Positions 1-10,124 of a DNA stretch of 64,000 bases are shown piece after piece. This DNA is from Rhizoclosmatium globosum (taxonomy: Eukaryota > Chytridiomycota > Chytridiomycetes > Chytridiales > Chytriomycetaceae), in the NCBI GenBank assembly GCA_002104985.1, contig MCGO01000103.1:1-64000 (forward strand), in the 5' to 3' direction. A program made the position numbers and the translations under genes. The notes below the pieces were generated by a model. That model searched no databases. It was not told the origin of the DNA and was given only the letters and a program-made list of their open reading frames with translations. Numbering within the stretch: the first letter of the stretch is position 1; each line of letters begins with the position of its first letter.

Positions 1-998
1 CGAATGAAAGGCAAGAAAGAAAGCTCGGACACGACACAAACACACCTCGCGAAACCACCAGCCAAACTACACCCACCAGAGATACAGCACCAATTACTAT
101 ACTAGAGTGTATTCAGCCAGTTGGGGGACACGGACACGTGAATCCTCTGTCATTCGCATCCAGTCACCCACCTACAACTATCTCATTCCGCGATTCATCT
201 CCTCCTTTCACTGCATTCTACTCACTTATATCAACGCATATGCATACATATGCTACAGCCAACCACGCCATCTCCTTGAACTGAAGTTCCAACGACATTC
301 GCTCAGCCACTCGATCAACCCAACTCTCATCCAGCCGCATTCCACAGATTCAAAACGCGCCACACTCATCAATTACATCCAGAAAGTTCCCCGTGCATAC
401 TGAGTAGTTTCAAGGAATAATAGCGCGACCGCCATCTTTCCATCACCAAAATTGCCTCGGCTCGGCCACTCAATACCTCAGTCTCTTTAAGTCTCATCAA
501 CGTCTAAATCTTGAGCAACGTTCACAAATAACCTCACCGGCCAACGGTCCACGAATCGCGGTAATCTGCAACCAAAAATCTCGTAGCACTGCAACAGCAA
601 CTAAAACCATCAGAAATGTCAAATTCGATCCAAATCGCATTTTGTAGAGTTGATTGCTGAGCGTTCTAGTATTGTAGGTACTGCTATGAAATTGATAGCA
701 TCGGAGCACGTTTGGATTCAAGGACTAGCACGAATGTCTTCGTTTTGGAAGAGGAACATGGTACCGTTGACTGTTCTTCCTTTGTTGTAAGGTAAGTTCA
801 ATTCGAGCCAAGTACTAGTAACACCTTTCTTGCAGTGGCGATGTGTGACGGTTGGGTCAGTTGGATGGGAGGAAAATGGTACCGTTTCGTCGCTGAAGGC
901 ATAAGCTCTCAGTAAGCAATTCATCTCCAATTGCAATGGACGCATTAGTGTTGGCCACTGGACACAGTTGAGGTGTGGCTGCAGGGACTTCCAAAGCA

Positions 999-1406
999 AT
1001 GTCAAAGTTCGAGTCGCATTCGAAGCTGTCGCCCGAAACTCCGGAACACAGTCAGTCAAGAATCCAGTTGAATCGAATCGTATCTGGAAGGAAACTGCCA
1101 CCGTTGCCTTTGGAGCTACGTCGTCGCGAATCACCAGTCGCTTTAACTTTGGAGATATCCACACCCCCGTCAAAAGAAACAAGTTGTTCCTGCTTCAAAA
1201 ACCCCAATCAATCCCGTTGGACCTTGCAGAATGCACATGAAATGGAGTGGTGGGATGCCGCGGTGGTGTGGACTCAATCAAAATTGGAAATTGGAGGCGA
1301 TTCAAAGAACATACAAAACAGAAAACAAGTTCAGGCTGTATTAACTCCTGAAGAAAATTCAAACAAAAAGTCCGAGGTGAATTCAGGTATATTGATGACA
1401 CTGTGA
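999..1406 (+). CDS. Conserved A-family ORF, unknown function
   Basis: I do not recognise this protein. The frame opens at an ATG (999) with MSKFESHSKLSPETPEHSQS and is rich in serine, proline and arginine. The same frame is open in A2 (from about 26326) and A3 (from about 61305), but those copies leave it early because they lack one A in the stretch near 1241. The region is distantly similar to family C around 32310-32450 and 53830-53950. It may be one exon of a longer A gene rather than a complete protein. Confidence that it is translated as written is low. Confidence 0.3.
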   Translation: MSKFESHSKLSPETPEHSQSRIQLNRIVSGRKLPPLPLELRRRESPVALTLEISTPPSKETSCSCFKNPNQSRWTLQNAHEMEWWDAAVVWTQSKLEIGGDSKNIQNRKQVQAVLTPEENSNKKSEVNSGILMTL

Positions 1407-2576
1407 TACTGATTATTGTTGATTAGGACTGCTACCCATCAATTCAAACTATATAAAAACTTCAATCGACGTTGGTTTAAATGATACTACCAAACGAAGC
1501 TTTTGATTCAGTAATGTTGATTGGGGCTTCAGATTCCCTCGCGTCCATCCCTTTCTTCAACCCCAAACGCTTCAATAGCACCGGATCAATGTATTTTAGT
1601 CGATAGAAAGTCGGATGCACTTGATATTAGTCCATACCTTGCATCAATTATATCAGATTATCATCTGGATTGTATTCTGCTTCTTTAGCGACGTGCTGAT
1701 GGCGTCCAAAGATTGATTCGTGCTATTATTTGAAACTCATGACCACCGTACAGCCTGAATTTCCGGCATATGCGATATTGTACCAAGACGCTTCTTACGT
1801 ACGATGCTTCTTCAAATGCCATTAGTTGCGCCAGTCGTGATAGTGCCGGTGATAGTGCCGGCAGGTTGGAATCCATCATGTTCTATCAGAAGAGTCAATT
1901 ACAAATCCGATCATCGATTGAAGTGTGTCTGGGTTGTGTCTCATCTCGTTGGTAATTTGAAAATTTTTTCTCCTCATTTTTATATGACCACTTCTTCCCA
2001 ACTCACCAGATCATCGTATAACACGACCCGGACCTCCAATCAACTTCTCGTTTCCATCCCCTTTCCCTCCGACACCTACCGATTTGAATGACACCTGACT
2101 TCAGTCGATTCAGTCCATATTCCAGTTTGTTATGACACCCATCTTGGTCATAACAACCTGAAATGTATTCCAAATCGACCGACTTCAGCCCGGAATCAAT
2201 TCAATGGTTGGTGGAAGGAAGGAGAGGACGTAAATTGGGAATAGGGCCGGGTGGAGGACTGTGTCGTTTCGATTGTTCTCACTCCACCGGTCCTACTCAA
2301 ATTCACGCTTTTGCGCGCAACTCACTTCGTATCGACTCTGTCCTCACATATCAATAATGCATAGGTAATGATTCACCTTGACCGTTTGCATTGAGTCTGC
2401 TCAATCTTTTGCTTCCATAGTGTACTCTTGCCGTAACGCTCCTCCATTTGCTGACAGTATGCTAGCTGGATGTACTTATTTTTCCCCAGAATTAAACAAA
2501 GCTATATCACGTGAAAGTTGGACAAAGGATTCGTGTTTCCCCCATCAATCTTTCCCTCATTAATCTTCCACCAAAA

Positions 2577-3720
2577 ATGCCAAACACAGCATCTGCTGAA
2601 CGCCCAACTACAACCCCTTCCCTATTATCCAACAGGTGCAACGACCAACAAGCTATTTCTATGAGGTGATTGCTTCCATTATTTATCTGCATAATCGAAG
2701 TCTCATGTTGTTCCAACCTTTAAGCTCCATCAACATCAACCCACATGAAGACACTCCCAAATTTGCGCCAAATGAGCATACAGTAGAACAAAGTTCGTTG
2801 ATCAAAGACCATATTTTTGCATCGCTGTACGTTTTTTACATCCTGCTGTCACGTTGAACTTACACATATTATAATAAATAGGTCGGTTGCTTGTGAAACT
2901 CCAAATATTCCAGAACTGTTAATTGTTGAGCCGCAAATGAAGCCAGTGAGATATTCCGTTTGTGCAAGTTCGTCAGAGTCAGACCATACTACTTTATCTA
3001 CAGGGTAAAGTTCTCTCTTTATTACGTTGTTACGTTATCAAGTTGACTCATACGTTTGAATAGATCTGTTGAGTGTGATGTCCCAAGAGTCCAAGAATCT
3101 GTTACTATCCCACCATTCGCAAAACCAACGGGATTTACGCCAGACAAAATTTCTTCGAGCTCTGTTGAAGCCATTGTTACATCTCAATCCACTGCTAGTA
3201 ACATGGAACCGAAAAGGTAAGCCAGTGATTATAACTAACATCTCAATCCATTACTAGTTTGCCCTACTCCACCCACCTTAGTAAAAAAATGAAACCGAGA
3301 AGGTAAGCCAGTGATTATAACTACGGAACAATTTCCAACTTCTCGGTATAGAATCCTTAGCCCAGTTGAGCAGGATATTGCAGATCTCAAGAGAATGATG
3401 TCCACTCAAGGCTACCAGATCTCAGAATTAAGAGCCGAAAATGTAGAGATTCGTGCTGAAAATAGTGAGATGCGAGCCGAGAATGCAGACCTCCGAGCCA
3501 AGGCAATTAATGCCCAATTGACTTCAATTTGCGTTTGGAAACCCAAGAATTACAAGTACAAGTCCTTGGTGCGAGAGTCGCTGAACTGACAGAGGAAACT
3601 GTGGTGTTGCAGGGTTGGAAGATTCAAGGTGAACGCCGACTGGTTGAAATTGAGCAGAACCATGCGATGGTGGCTGCAGCGGAGGAAATTTTGAGATCGT
3701 GGCGAAAGGCCAGTTGGTAA
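2577..3720 (+). pseudogene. Coiled-coil protein gene, copy A1, frameshifted
   Basis: Six exons can be joined in frame: 2577-2665, 2701-2826, 2882-3004, 3064-3216, 3258-3302 and 3352-3720. Introns are 35-59 bp with GT donors; the first one, ending in AAG, is the least certain. The N-terminal two thirds is a polar Ser/Pro-rich region. The last exon is a coiled coil with repeated RAEN heptad-like units followed by ELQVQVLGARVAELTEET. Relative to copy A3 one A is missing near 3515, which shifts the frame inside the coiled coil, so A1 encodes a truncated product unless this is a sequencing error. An AATAAA lies 68 bases after the TAA. Function is unknown; a structural or scaffold role is only inferred from the coiled coil. 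Confidence 0.7.
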
Positions 3721-3787
3721 TCGCGGAGCCAGATGCGAGCATTGGAGTTAATTCATTTTTTCTTATTTCTTTAAACCTCCTTCATGA

Positions 3788-3793
3788 AATAAA
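3788..3793 (+). terminator. Poly(A) signal AATAAA
   Basis: Canonical hexamer 68 bases after the stop of the A1 coiled-coil gene, in an A/T-rich 3' region. Confidence 0.6.
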
Positions 3794-4171
3794 TCTATCT
3801 GCTGTGTGCAAAATCAGAACCATGGTCCAGTTCAGCGATTCTCTTGATATTGTAGCCAAATAATTACATGCAACACATTCATGATATAGAATACTGGCAG
3901 ACACTAAAAGTGGAGGTACTGCTGTTGCAATCTTCAAGCCTCAGTTGCAACGTATTTGGTTGTTGTTTGCCTTATTACAAGCTCTGTAATGTGTCAGATC
4001 GGGCGCAAAACGCAACTTCAATATGCACCTTACTTTTTTGATGTGCTTTTGTAGACGTATAGGCACGTTGCGTTGATACTGGTAGCAGTAGTGTTTGGCT
4101 CAGTGGTTGTCATTCAGACTTTGTCAGGGGCGAAAAGGATATCAGATTTATTCCACTTATAAAGAAATCAA
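3794..4171. other. Intergenic, nothing recognised
   Basis: No open frame with coding character, RNA gene or repeat was seen between the two converging genes. Confidence 0.6.
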
Positions 4172-5325
4172 TCAAGCAACAAACAAAAGAATATGGCGTC
4201 GAAACTCAGTTAGCTGAACATCGTGAAGTTTGCTGGATGGAAGGTTCCGGCTAGCCATCAAGGAGTCGTAAAGTACTCGAGTTTGATATGAGATTGCTGC
4301 ATCCCCTACTTCACATACTTCGTCGTCTTCCTCTCCCGTATTGTTTTCACAAAGAGTTTCAGGGGAATTATCCCTCCAACAAACGTCAACCATTTCTCCA
4401 AATTCGTCAAACACGTCCGAAAAGTCTGATTCGATGACAGATACACAGTCGTCGTCAATATTAGATCCTGTCGCTTCAGACGGTACATCTTCAGCAACCA
4501 TGGAACTCTCCGAAGCCACCGCATCCACTGCGTTGCTCATTCCATCCAAAGTTTGTGAGGTTTCTTCCCCATCATTTTCATCCTCTTCATCACTTCCAAA
4601 AATATCATGGTATGTATAACAATGGCTCTGGGTTTCACAACACTAAGTACATCAATTCCTTTCCTAGCTCGAATTCAAGTCCTTCTTGCGACTGCAATAC
4701 TCAGATGCTTCTGAGGAGACATCCCATTCGTCGTCCCTGTGTTCATGTTCTGACTCCAAAGGTTTACTCGACGAACAATCATTCTGACACAGCTTTGGTT
4801 CAAGATAAATTTCATTGCTTGCGAGAGCGCTGAGTAAGAAGAGGCCAGATGTACACTCAGTACTGGAGCATTTCTATCGGCAGTGTCAGTCGTTGCGTAA
4901 GATTGAAACGACGCGTTTTTAACCTTTTCTCCACGGGAAACTAGTAATTCGTGTTCCTTTGCAATATTGTTTGCTGTTTTAGTCAGCCACACCTGCTGTT
5001 TGTCTGTAATGATGGGCTCCTCGACTTCAATGACTTCCAACATTGTTAAAATAGGTCGTACAGCAGACAAAGAAACAGGAACTGCTTCAATAGAGCGTCG
5101 AGTAAGCTCAGAAATGTTTATGATGGTTTTTGGAAGGATGGTTGCCCTGTTCGATAGAGAACAATGGTGAGAAGAACATGATGAAGTTGAGACAGAAATA
5201 CCTGTGTTTGACATGCGTTTTCCTCCAATCTTTAACGCTTTTGAATTTGTTAATGGTACTCTTTGCTCGCGGTGCCATTTGCTAGTTGTTGTGGACAAGT
5301 TTGACAGACTTGTGTGGAGGAGCAA
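4172..5325 (-). CDS. Acidic hypothetical protein, two or more exons
   Basis: Two open minus-strand blocks (4675-5325 and 4172-about 4610) read like protein. The first has an ATG at 5325 and a Ser/Thr-rich start, then a mixed region with TNSKALKIGGKRM. A shifted frame at about 4690-4790 also reads well (HRDDEWDVSSEASEYCS). The second block begins DIFGSDEEDENDGEE and stays strongly acidic, ending LTEFRRHILLFVA. I could not place the splice junction or junctions between 4610 and 4800. No known domain was recognised. Acidic serine-rich stretches are common in nuclear regulators, but that is not evidence of function. The gene is convergent with the A1 coiled-coil gene, and it is not repeated elsewhere in the window. 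Confidence 0.5.
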
Positions 5326-5601
5326 TTGACAATTATGAAAGTTCGAAACAAAACTGTCAGAGAAACAGACGAAGGAAGTACCACCCTCCCTCCGCTACCA
5401 AAGATTCCTGACTAACTGTACATACTGTATATAGCCAGGTTCGACGTCTATCATAGGAAAAGTGGCTCGGTGGACAGCTTCACGTGTCAACAACTTGGGA
5501 CATCAACCTGAACATTCACTTGGACGTCAGCTTCAAACAGTCATCAGTCTACAAGAAAACCATTAGTCTGCTATTATATATACTACTTGTCTTCTTATAT
5601 C

Positions 5602-5777
5602 CAGTAAGGACTGGTTGGCGATGGTCTGGTAGACCCTGAGACTTCCTCTACGTCCATTTACACGGGGGCAACTTCGGTTGCTGCTTCGACACATCGGGAC
5701 CAGTATAGACCGCGAGGGCTCTGGCAATAGGCAACCCTCATACTACCCGGTGCCGGAAGAGATCGCCCTCCTTACTG
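5602..5777. repeat. Hairpin-rich 176-bp element, copy 1
   Basis: The ends are inverted repeats: CAGTAAGGA at 5602-5610 pairs with TCCTTACTG at 5769-5777, and GGCGAT at 5617-5622 pairs with ATCGCC at 5762-5767. Inside are a GGTCT/AGACC hairpin (5623-5635), a GCAAC-TTCG-GTTGC hairpin with a UUCG tetraloop (5668-5681) and a GAGGG/CCCTC stem (5714-5739). A second copy follows at 5859. It could be a structured RNA gene or a small fold-back (MITE-like) element. Confidence 0.6.
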
Positions 5778-5858
5778 GAGTTACAGTTTTTCTTCTTTAT
5801 GGGTTTCTCCCTCTCCCTCAGCTACCAAACCCTCTACCTTTATCTTTATTTATTGCTT

Positions 5859-6030
5859 GTAAGGAGTTACTGGCGATGGTCTGGTAGACCCTGAGACTTC
5901 CTCTACATCCATTTACACGGGGGCAACTTCGGTTGCTGCTTCGACACATCGGGACCAGTATAGACCGCGAGGGCTCTGGCAATAGGCAACCCTCATACTA
6001 CTCGGTGCCGGAAGAGATCGCCCTCCTTAC
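5859..6030. repeat. Hairpin-rich 172-bp element, copy 2
   Basis: Near-identical to 5602-5777 over the core, with two or three substitutions. The ends are GTAAGGAG (5859-5866) and CTCCTTAC (6023-6030), with the inner GGCGAT/ATCGCC pair kept. The spacer between copies (5778-5858) is pyrimidine-rich and unrelated to the element. Outer stem bases differ between copies yet still pair. Confidence 0.6.
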
Positions 6031-6138
6031 TGCTATGTTTTGTTAGAATAGAAATAAATGCGATTAATAGAACAAATCATCTCTTTAAAGTTTTACACAT
6101 TATTGATTGTATTCTTTATTATTATTTTCGCGTTTGCA

Positions 6139-6727
6139 GATTCAACAGGAAAAGCTTGCTCAACAAAACAGCACGAATGCCTGGGCAGACGGCCACTGAG
6201 CTTGTGTGGTACCTCCTCCCTGACACTTACGGAAAAACCGTCGCCGAGTCATCGCTTGATGCACTTGAAGTTGCCGCGAGCGAGACGGTTCTTGAATTCT
6301 GGCGGCACGTCTATGAAGCGAACGCAGTGATTCTCATCGGATTCGTCGCAGCGCAACTGTCTGTGTTCCTGTTCCGTGGTGCTGGGGAATTCGGCCTTGG
6401 AACATCGGCGGCGCTGACGGCCAAGGTGGTTGAACTGAAGAGCTGCGATGCGAGGCTACTTCTGGTCACCGTGATAGCTGCGGTGAAAAGTGCGTTGTTC
6501 TTTGGTGTTCTTCTCTTGACCCCGTCGATGATGCCCTTGAATTGGTTCCCTCAAAGGTTGCCTTGAATAGTGTAACAATAGCTCCTGCGCGTGAAACTTC
6601 AGATGATGCAGCGTCAGTTACATTGCCGAATAGTGTGTTGAACAATGAAGACGTCAAATTTGATGAATGGGGATTATCGTTAGCTTTTGATAAGGAGTCA
6701 ATTGTATTTGACAGAAGCCTTCATTGA
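6139..6727 (+). pseudogene. G+C-rich exon with frame break, possible membrane protein
   Basis: After a T-rich stretch ending TTTGCAG (6138) one frame stays open for about 400 bases (MPGQTATELVWYLLPDTYGK onward). It contains two hydrophobic stretches, around AVILIGFVAAQLSVFLF and LLLVTVIAAVKSALFFGVLL, that could be membrane segments. A second frame takes over near 6515 (DPVDDALELVPSKVALNS) and runs to a TGA at 6725-6727, followed by AATAAA. One indel or an unseen small intron would join them. The first 400 bases are clearly richer in G+C than their surroundings. No family was recognised; it may be a processed insertion or a transferred fragment. Confidence 0.4.
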
Positions 6728-6785
6728 CTGAACTCAACCTCAAGTCGCCAACATCTTTCTGTATTTATAACTTTGGGCAATGAAT

Positions 6786-6791
6786 AATAAA
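6786..6791 (+). terminator. Poly(A) signal AATAAA
   Basis: Hexamer about 60 bases after the stop at 6727. Confidence 0.5.
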
Positions 6792-6959
6792 GGATATTTG
6801 ACTTTCAATTATTTGTTCAATGTAGTGAAGTCAATGGAATGAAAAAACAAGTGAAATATGCAATCAATCGGAAAAACAATCGCGCTCAATTTCAATCAGC
6901 ATACAACCTCCCACTTTCACCGTTCACTGCCGCTCATACTAACTAAGTTGGAGAACTTC

Positions 6960-7890
6960 AATCTATTGGTTGATGAAAGCAAAAAGAAAACTCCGCTGAC
7001 GCTCTGCACAACGAGAGAACTGTATGTTGTATTTAGAGCAAACGCGCGCGAAAAAGCAAACGACCCACCAACACCTAATCTCCGAATCCCGTTCCAGCTT
7101 CACGAATGGGTAACTGCGTACAATATTGAATGTTTCTACACGTAAGGAGAGAGCTGTAAATCGTAAATTGAGTGAACCCATCCGAAAAAGTGAAATACTC
7201 ACCAGCACCAACACTTCCTATAGCAGCTTCGTCCATGACTTTGGCACTCGTTTAAATGATATTCTGTACTAAGAGTGCCCTGTAGGTTGCAAATTGAGTA
7301 ACATGAACTCTCCGACTCCCCATTCCAACTTCGGCTGTGAGTTCGGTATGTTATTTAAGGACGTCCTGTACAACGAGAGAGCTGTAAGTCTTAAGTTGAG
7401 TAAATGCGAGGGAATAAGCAAATCACTCACCAACTTCACTTTCCAACTCCCACTTTCAACTGCGGCTATGAGGTCTGCAAGTAACTGAATGATGTTGCGT
7501 ACAATGAGGGTACTGAAAGTCGTAAGTTCAATAAATTTGGTCGAAGAAGCAAACCAACTTACCAACTCCAACTCTCGGAATCCCCATCCCAACTCCGCCA
7601 AAGAGTTCGGTATGTTAATAAAAAACGTTTCCCGCAACGAAAGACCTCTAAGTTGTAAATTGAGTAAAGGTGGCCGAAAAACCAAACCACTTACCAACTT
7701 CACTTTCCAGTTCCCTCTTCCAACTTTGGCAATGAGTTTGGTGCATTATTGAATGATACTACGCGTAAGGAGATAGCTGCAAATCGTAAATTGAGTAACG
7801 CGCCCGAAAAAGCAAACCAACTCGCCGACCTCAACTCTCTAACTCCCCGTTCCAACTCCGCCTATGAATTCGGTGTGTTAATCATCATCC
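6960..7890 (-). repeat. Tandem exon-intron modules, copy B0
   Basis: On the minus strand, exon-like blocks of roughly 70-85 bases alternate with intron-like blocks of about 45-60 bases. Introns start GTGAGT or close variants, contain TTTACTCAATTTACGA and end in a pyrimidine/TACAG acceptor. At least six such intron 3' ends are visible, near 7163, 7288, 7392, 7525, 7655 and 7783. Exon blocks encode similar peptides such as NIPNSLAELG and NIPNSQPKLE. One intron near 7290 has collapsed by an internal deletion. Exon lengths are not all multiples of three, so the array may no longer encode a continuous protein. Confidence 0.65.
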
Positions 7891-7933
7891 CTCGTAACAT
7901 TTCAACACTCCGTCCCTTCTCCAACACAAGCCT

Positions 7934-9552
7934 TCACATGATTCCTTCTTCTGCGCAGATATCCTCCTTTTTTTTTGATGTCTTGCTTTTGAGTGGAGAG
8001 TTTCGATGTGTGAAGATAGTTAATTTTTGGGAAATGGGAGAGTCCAGACTAGATGCGTCTTTTGGGAGTGTCATTCGGAGGGTTTCTTTTGTGGATATGT
8101 TGTCGACTATGGCGGAGACGAGAAGGGTCTCGTCCATGGCTACGAGTATTGTTTCGCAGAGGCAACCCAATACCTTCGCAGATAGAACAGGCTCAATTGG
8201 TTTGGTGCTGCTTCACGCGTGCCGTCGATTTCTGGCGTTTGTGGGAAGGAAACAATGCAGGAAGCGTCGATACTGATGCGATTTGGAGGAGCTGTTCGGC
8301 TGTTTTTGATGAATGGACTGAAGTAATTTCGACAGTGTTTTAAGGCTGCTTGCAGATGAAAGGGTCGTTGACGTTGGTGTTTTGATGATGTGCAATTGAA
8401 GGGGCGACTGTAACTGAGATTGGCAAGGTTCGGTTTCCTGCTTGCGTTTCAGTACATTTCCCAAAACAAATACAAAGAGCTCACCTTCATTTTAAGGTAA
8501 AAGTTGGATATCTGACATTGTGTCCTCATTTTGATCCAAGACGACCGTGCCATGCATACTTTCTGCACGTGACTCCGACCGCGAAACCGAGTACTGAACC
8601 TCAGTCAATGCCACATCCATATTAGGAATGTCGACTGCTTGACTTTCTGATGAGGATTCAAACTCAACCACCATAAAAACCTAATCCGGCGCCACATCTA
8701 CGTTCGCCTCTTCAACACCAGCAACCGCAACCTTCTTCTTTTTCCTCTTCTTCTTGTTTTTCGTCGTCCTTCCCCAGGCAGCCACTCCGACGTCAACACT
8801 CCCAACATCATCAACCTCCCTGTCATCACCACTTCCCTCCCCCCCCGTCACTTTCAACCAGCGTTGTAGAACTTTCATTGTTTGTAACGGGTAGAAGACG
8901 ACATTGGGAGCACCCTTTTCGGTATTTGGAGAGGGTTTTGTGAACCAGAACAACTGGTAGGGATGAAACTGAGTGAGCTGTTCCGCAAGAACGCGTCGAA
9001 TATTTGCGCTAAAGTCTGCGATGGACGTCAACGAAATATGAGACAGATGCAAAGTTTTGATGTCTGGGACGGACGACTGCTTGTGAAAAAAGAAGAAGTT
9101 ATAGATGTAGACGTGGACGCTGAGGTAATCGTAGAAGCAGAAGTTGCAGTTGATGCTGTTGATTTGATTGGTTGAGCGTCTTGAGTTTGAGTGGCGGTTG
9201 CAGTTGAAGTAGTATGCAAGACAGCCCAAGAACGATGAGGGCCGAGTTCCGAATGCATTAACACGCCGGTTTCGTTGACTGGAATAGTAGATTGCTGAGG
9301 GTTGGGCGTTGCAGCAGCAGGACAGGCGGATGTGGTTTGAGGTGGGTTTGTTGCGAATAGATAAAGGGTTCCACGTAATCCCTGAATTGGGGGAAGGGGA
9401 GCGACGAGGAAGAGTTCGGTCTTTGGTGGTTGTGGTTGTTGTTGAGGGATTGGAAGAAGGGGAAGAGTTGTTGAACGAGTAGGAGGAGAAGTGATGATGT
9501 GTGGTGAATGCGTGCATTCTGAATCAAGGCATAGGTTATCGAGTGAGTGCAA
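7934..9552 (-). pseudogene. Diverged B-family gene, copy B0
   Basis: Order on the minus strand: an N-terminal Thr/Pro/Gln-rich stretch (TTSTATATQTQDAQPIKSTA), then DIKTLHLSHISLTSIADFSA and NIRRVLAEQLTQFHPYQ, then an acidic segment (EVDDVGSVDVGVAA), a lysine patch resembling a nuclear localisation signal (KNKKKRKKKK), and SSSESQAVDIPNMDVALTEV. The same order recurs in B', B1, B2 and B3. Here a TAG (in GCG CCG GAT TAG) replaces the lysine codon found in other copies, and the first part lies in another frame, so this copy is probably dead. I do not recognise the family. It lacks the 11-base insertion that breaks the acidic segment in B1-B3. Confidence 0.45.
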
Positions 9553-10002
9553 GTGAGTGCAAGTGAGCGATCAGTTCTTGGCTATTCTGTCAATTGGAGA
9601 CAGTTTTGCAGTTGGTGATTCTTGTTTCTCTTTCTTTGTTCTCAATTCAAACACTGCCCCTACTCCCGTGCAAACCCAGAGAGTGCCTACTACTACCGAT
9701 GCATTGAACAACGACAGCCGATTCATCAAGTTGTATTCAAATGGCGTTACTCGTTCTACTGAATGGCGTTGATTGGTAGTCTGTCCACTCTTCCTCTTGC
9801 TTGTCACCACCCACTCCAACATTCGCATTCACACTCCCTTCCTTACTGCAAAACTGTGTATGTTCATCGTGCAATTACTCGCATCTTGTCGCAGCTCTGG
9901 TTGGTGGTGTGTGTGGACTTGTGTCGGACTCTTCATTCTCCTTCTTCCAACTCTGTCCAGACGCGTTACTGACTATTCTTATTTCGTAGACAACGGCTGA
10001 GA
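9553..10002. other. Spacer between B0 and satellite
   Basis: Short overlapping frames only. Near 9540-9565 an 11-base motif is repeated in tandem. No gene could be supported. Confidence 0.5.
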
Positions 10003-10124
10003 CTAAATTCTACTCGCACTTTGGTACAACGCGGGCATCAATAGAATACTGGTCAAACTGCATCTGATTCCCATCCCATCCTCTTTTCTGTTTGTCTGTA
10101 GTCCTGAACCACACCAAATATTCT

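Larger units (their letters stand above)
1..3720 (+). repeat. Segmental duplication, copy A1
   Basis: Base 1 aligns with 25318 (copy A2) and 60174 (copy A3), and the match to A3 runs nearly base for base to the end of the window. The module begins with an ATG at 4-6 in a lysine- and serine-rich frame and holds several small exons with clean splice sites, for example a GTAAGT donor near 792 and a CTTGCAG acceptor near 834. It ends in the coiled-coil gene at 2577-3720. A1 has lost single bases that A2 or A3 keep (near 848 and 3515), so this copy looks decayed. No transposase or reverse transcriptase is visible. Confidence 0.85.
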
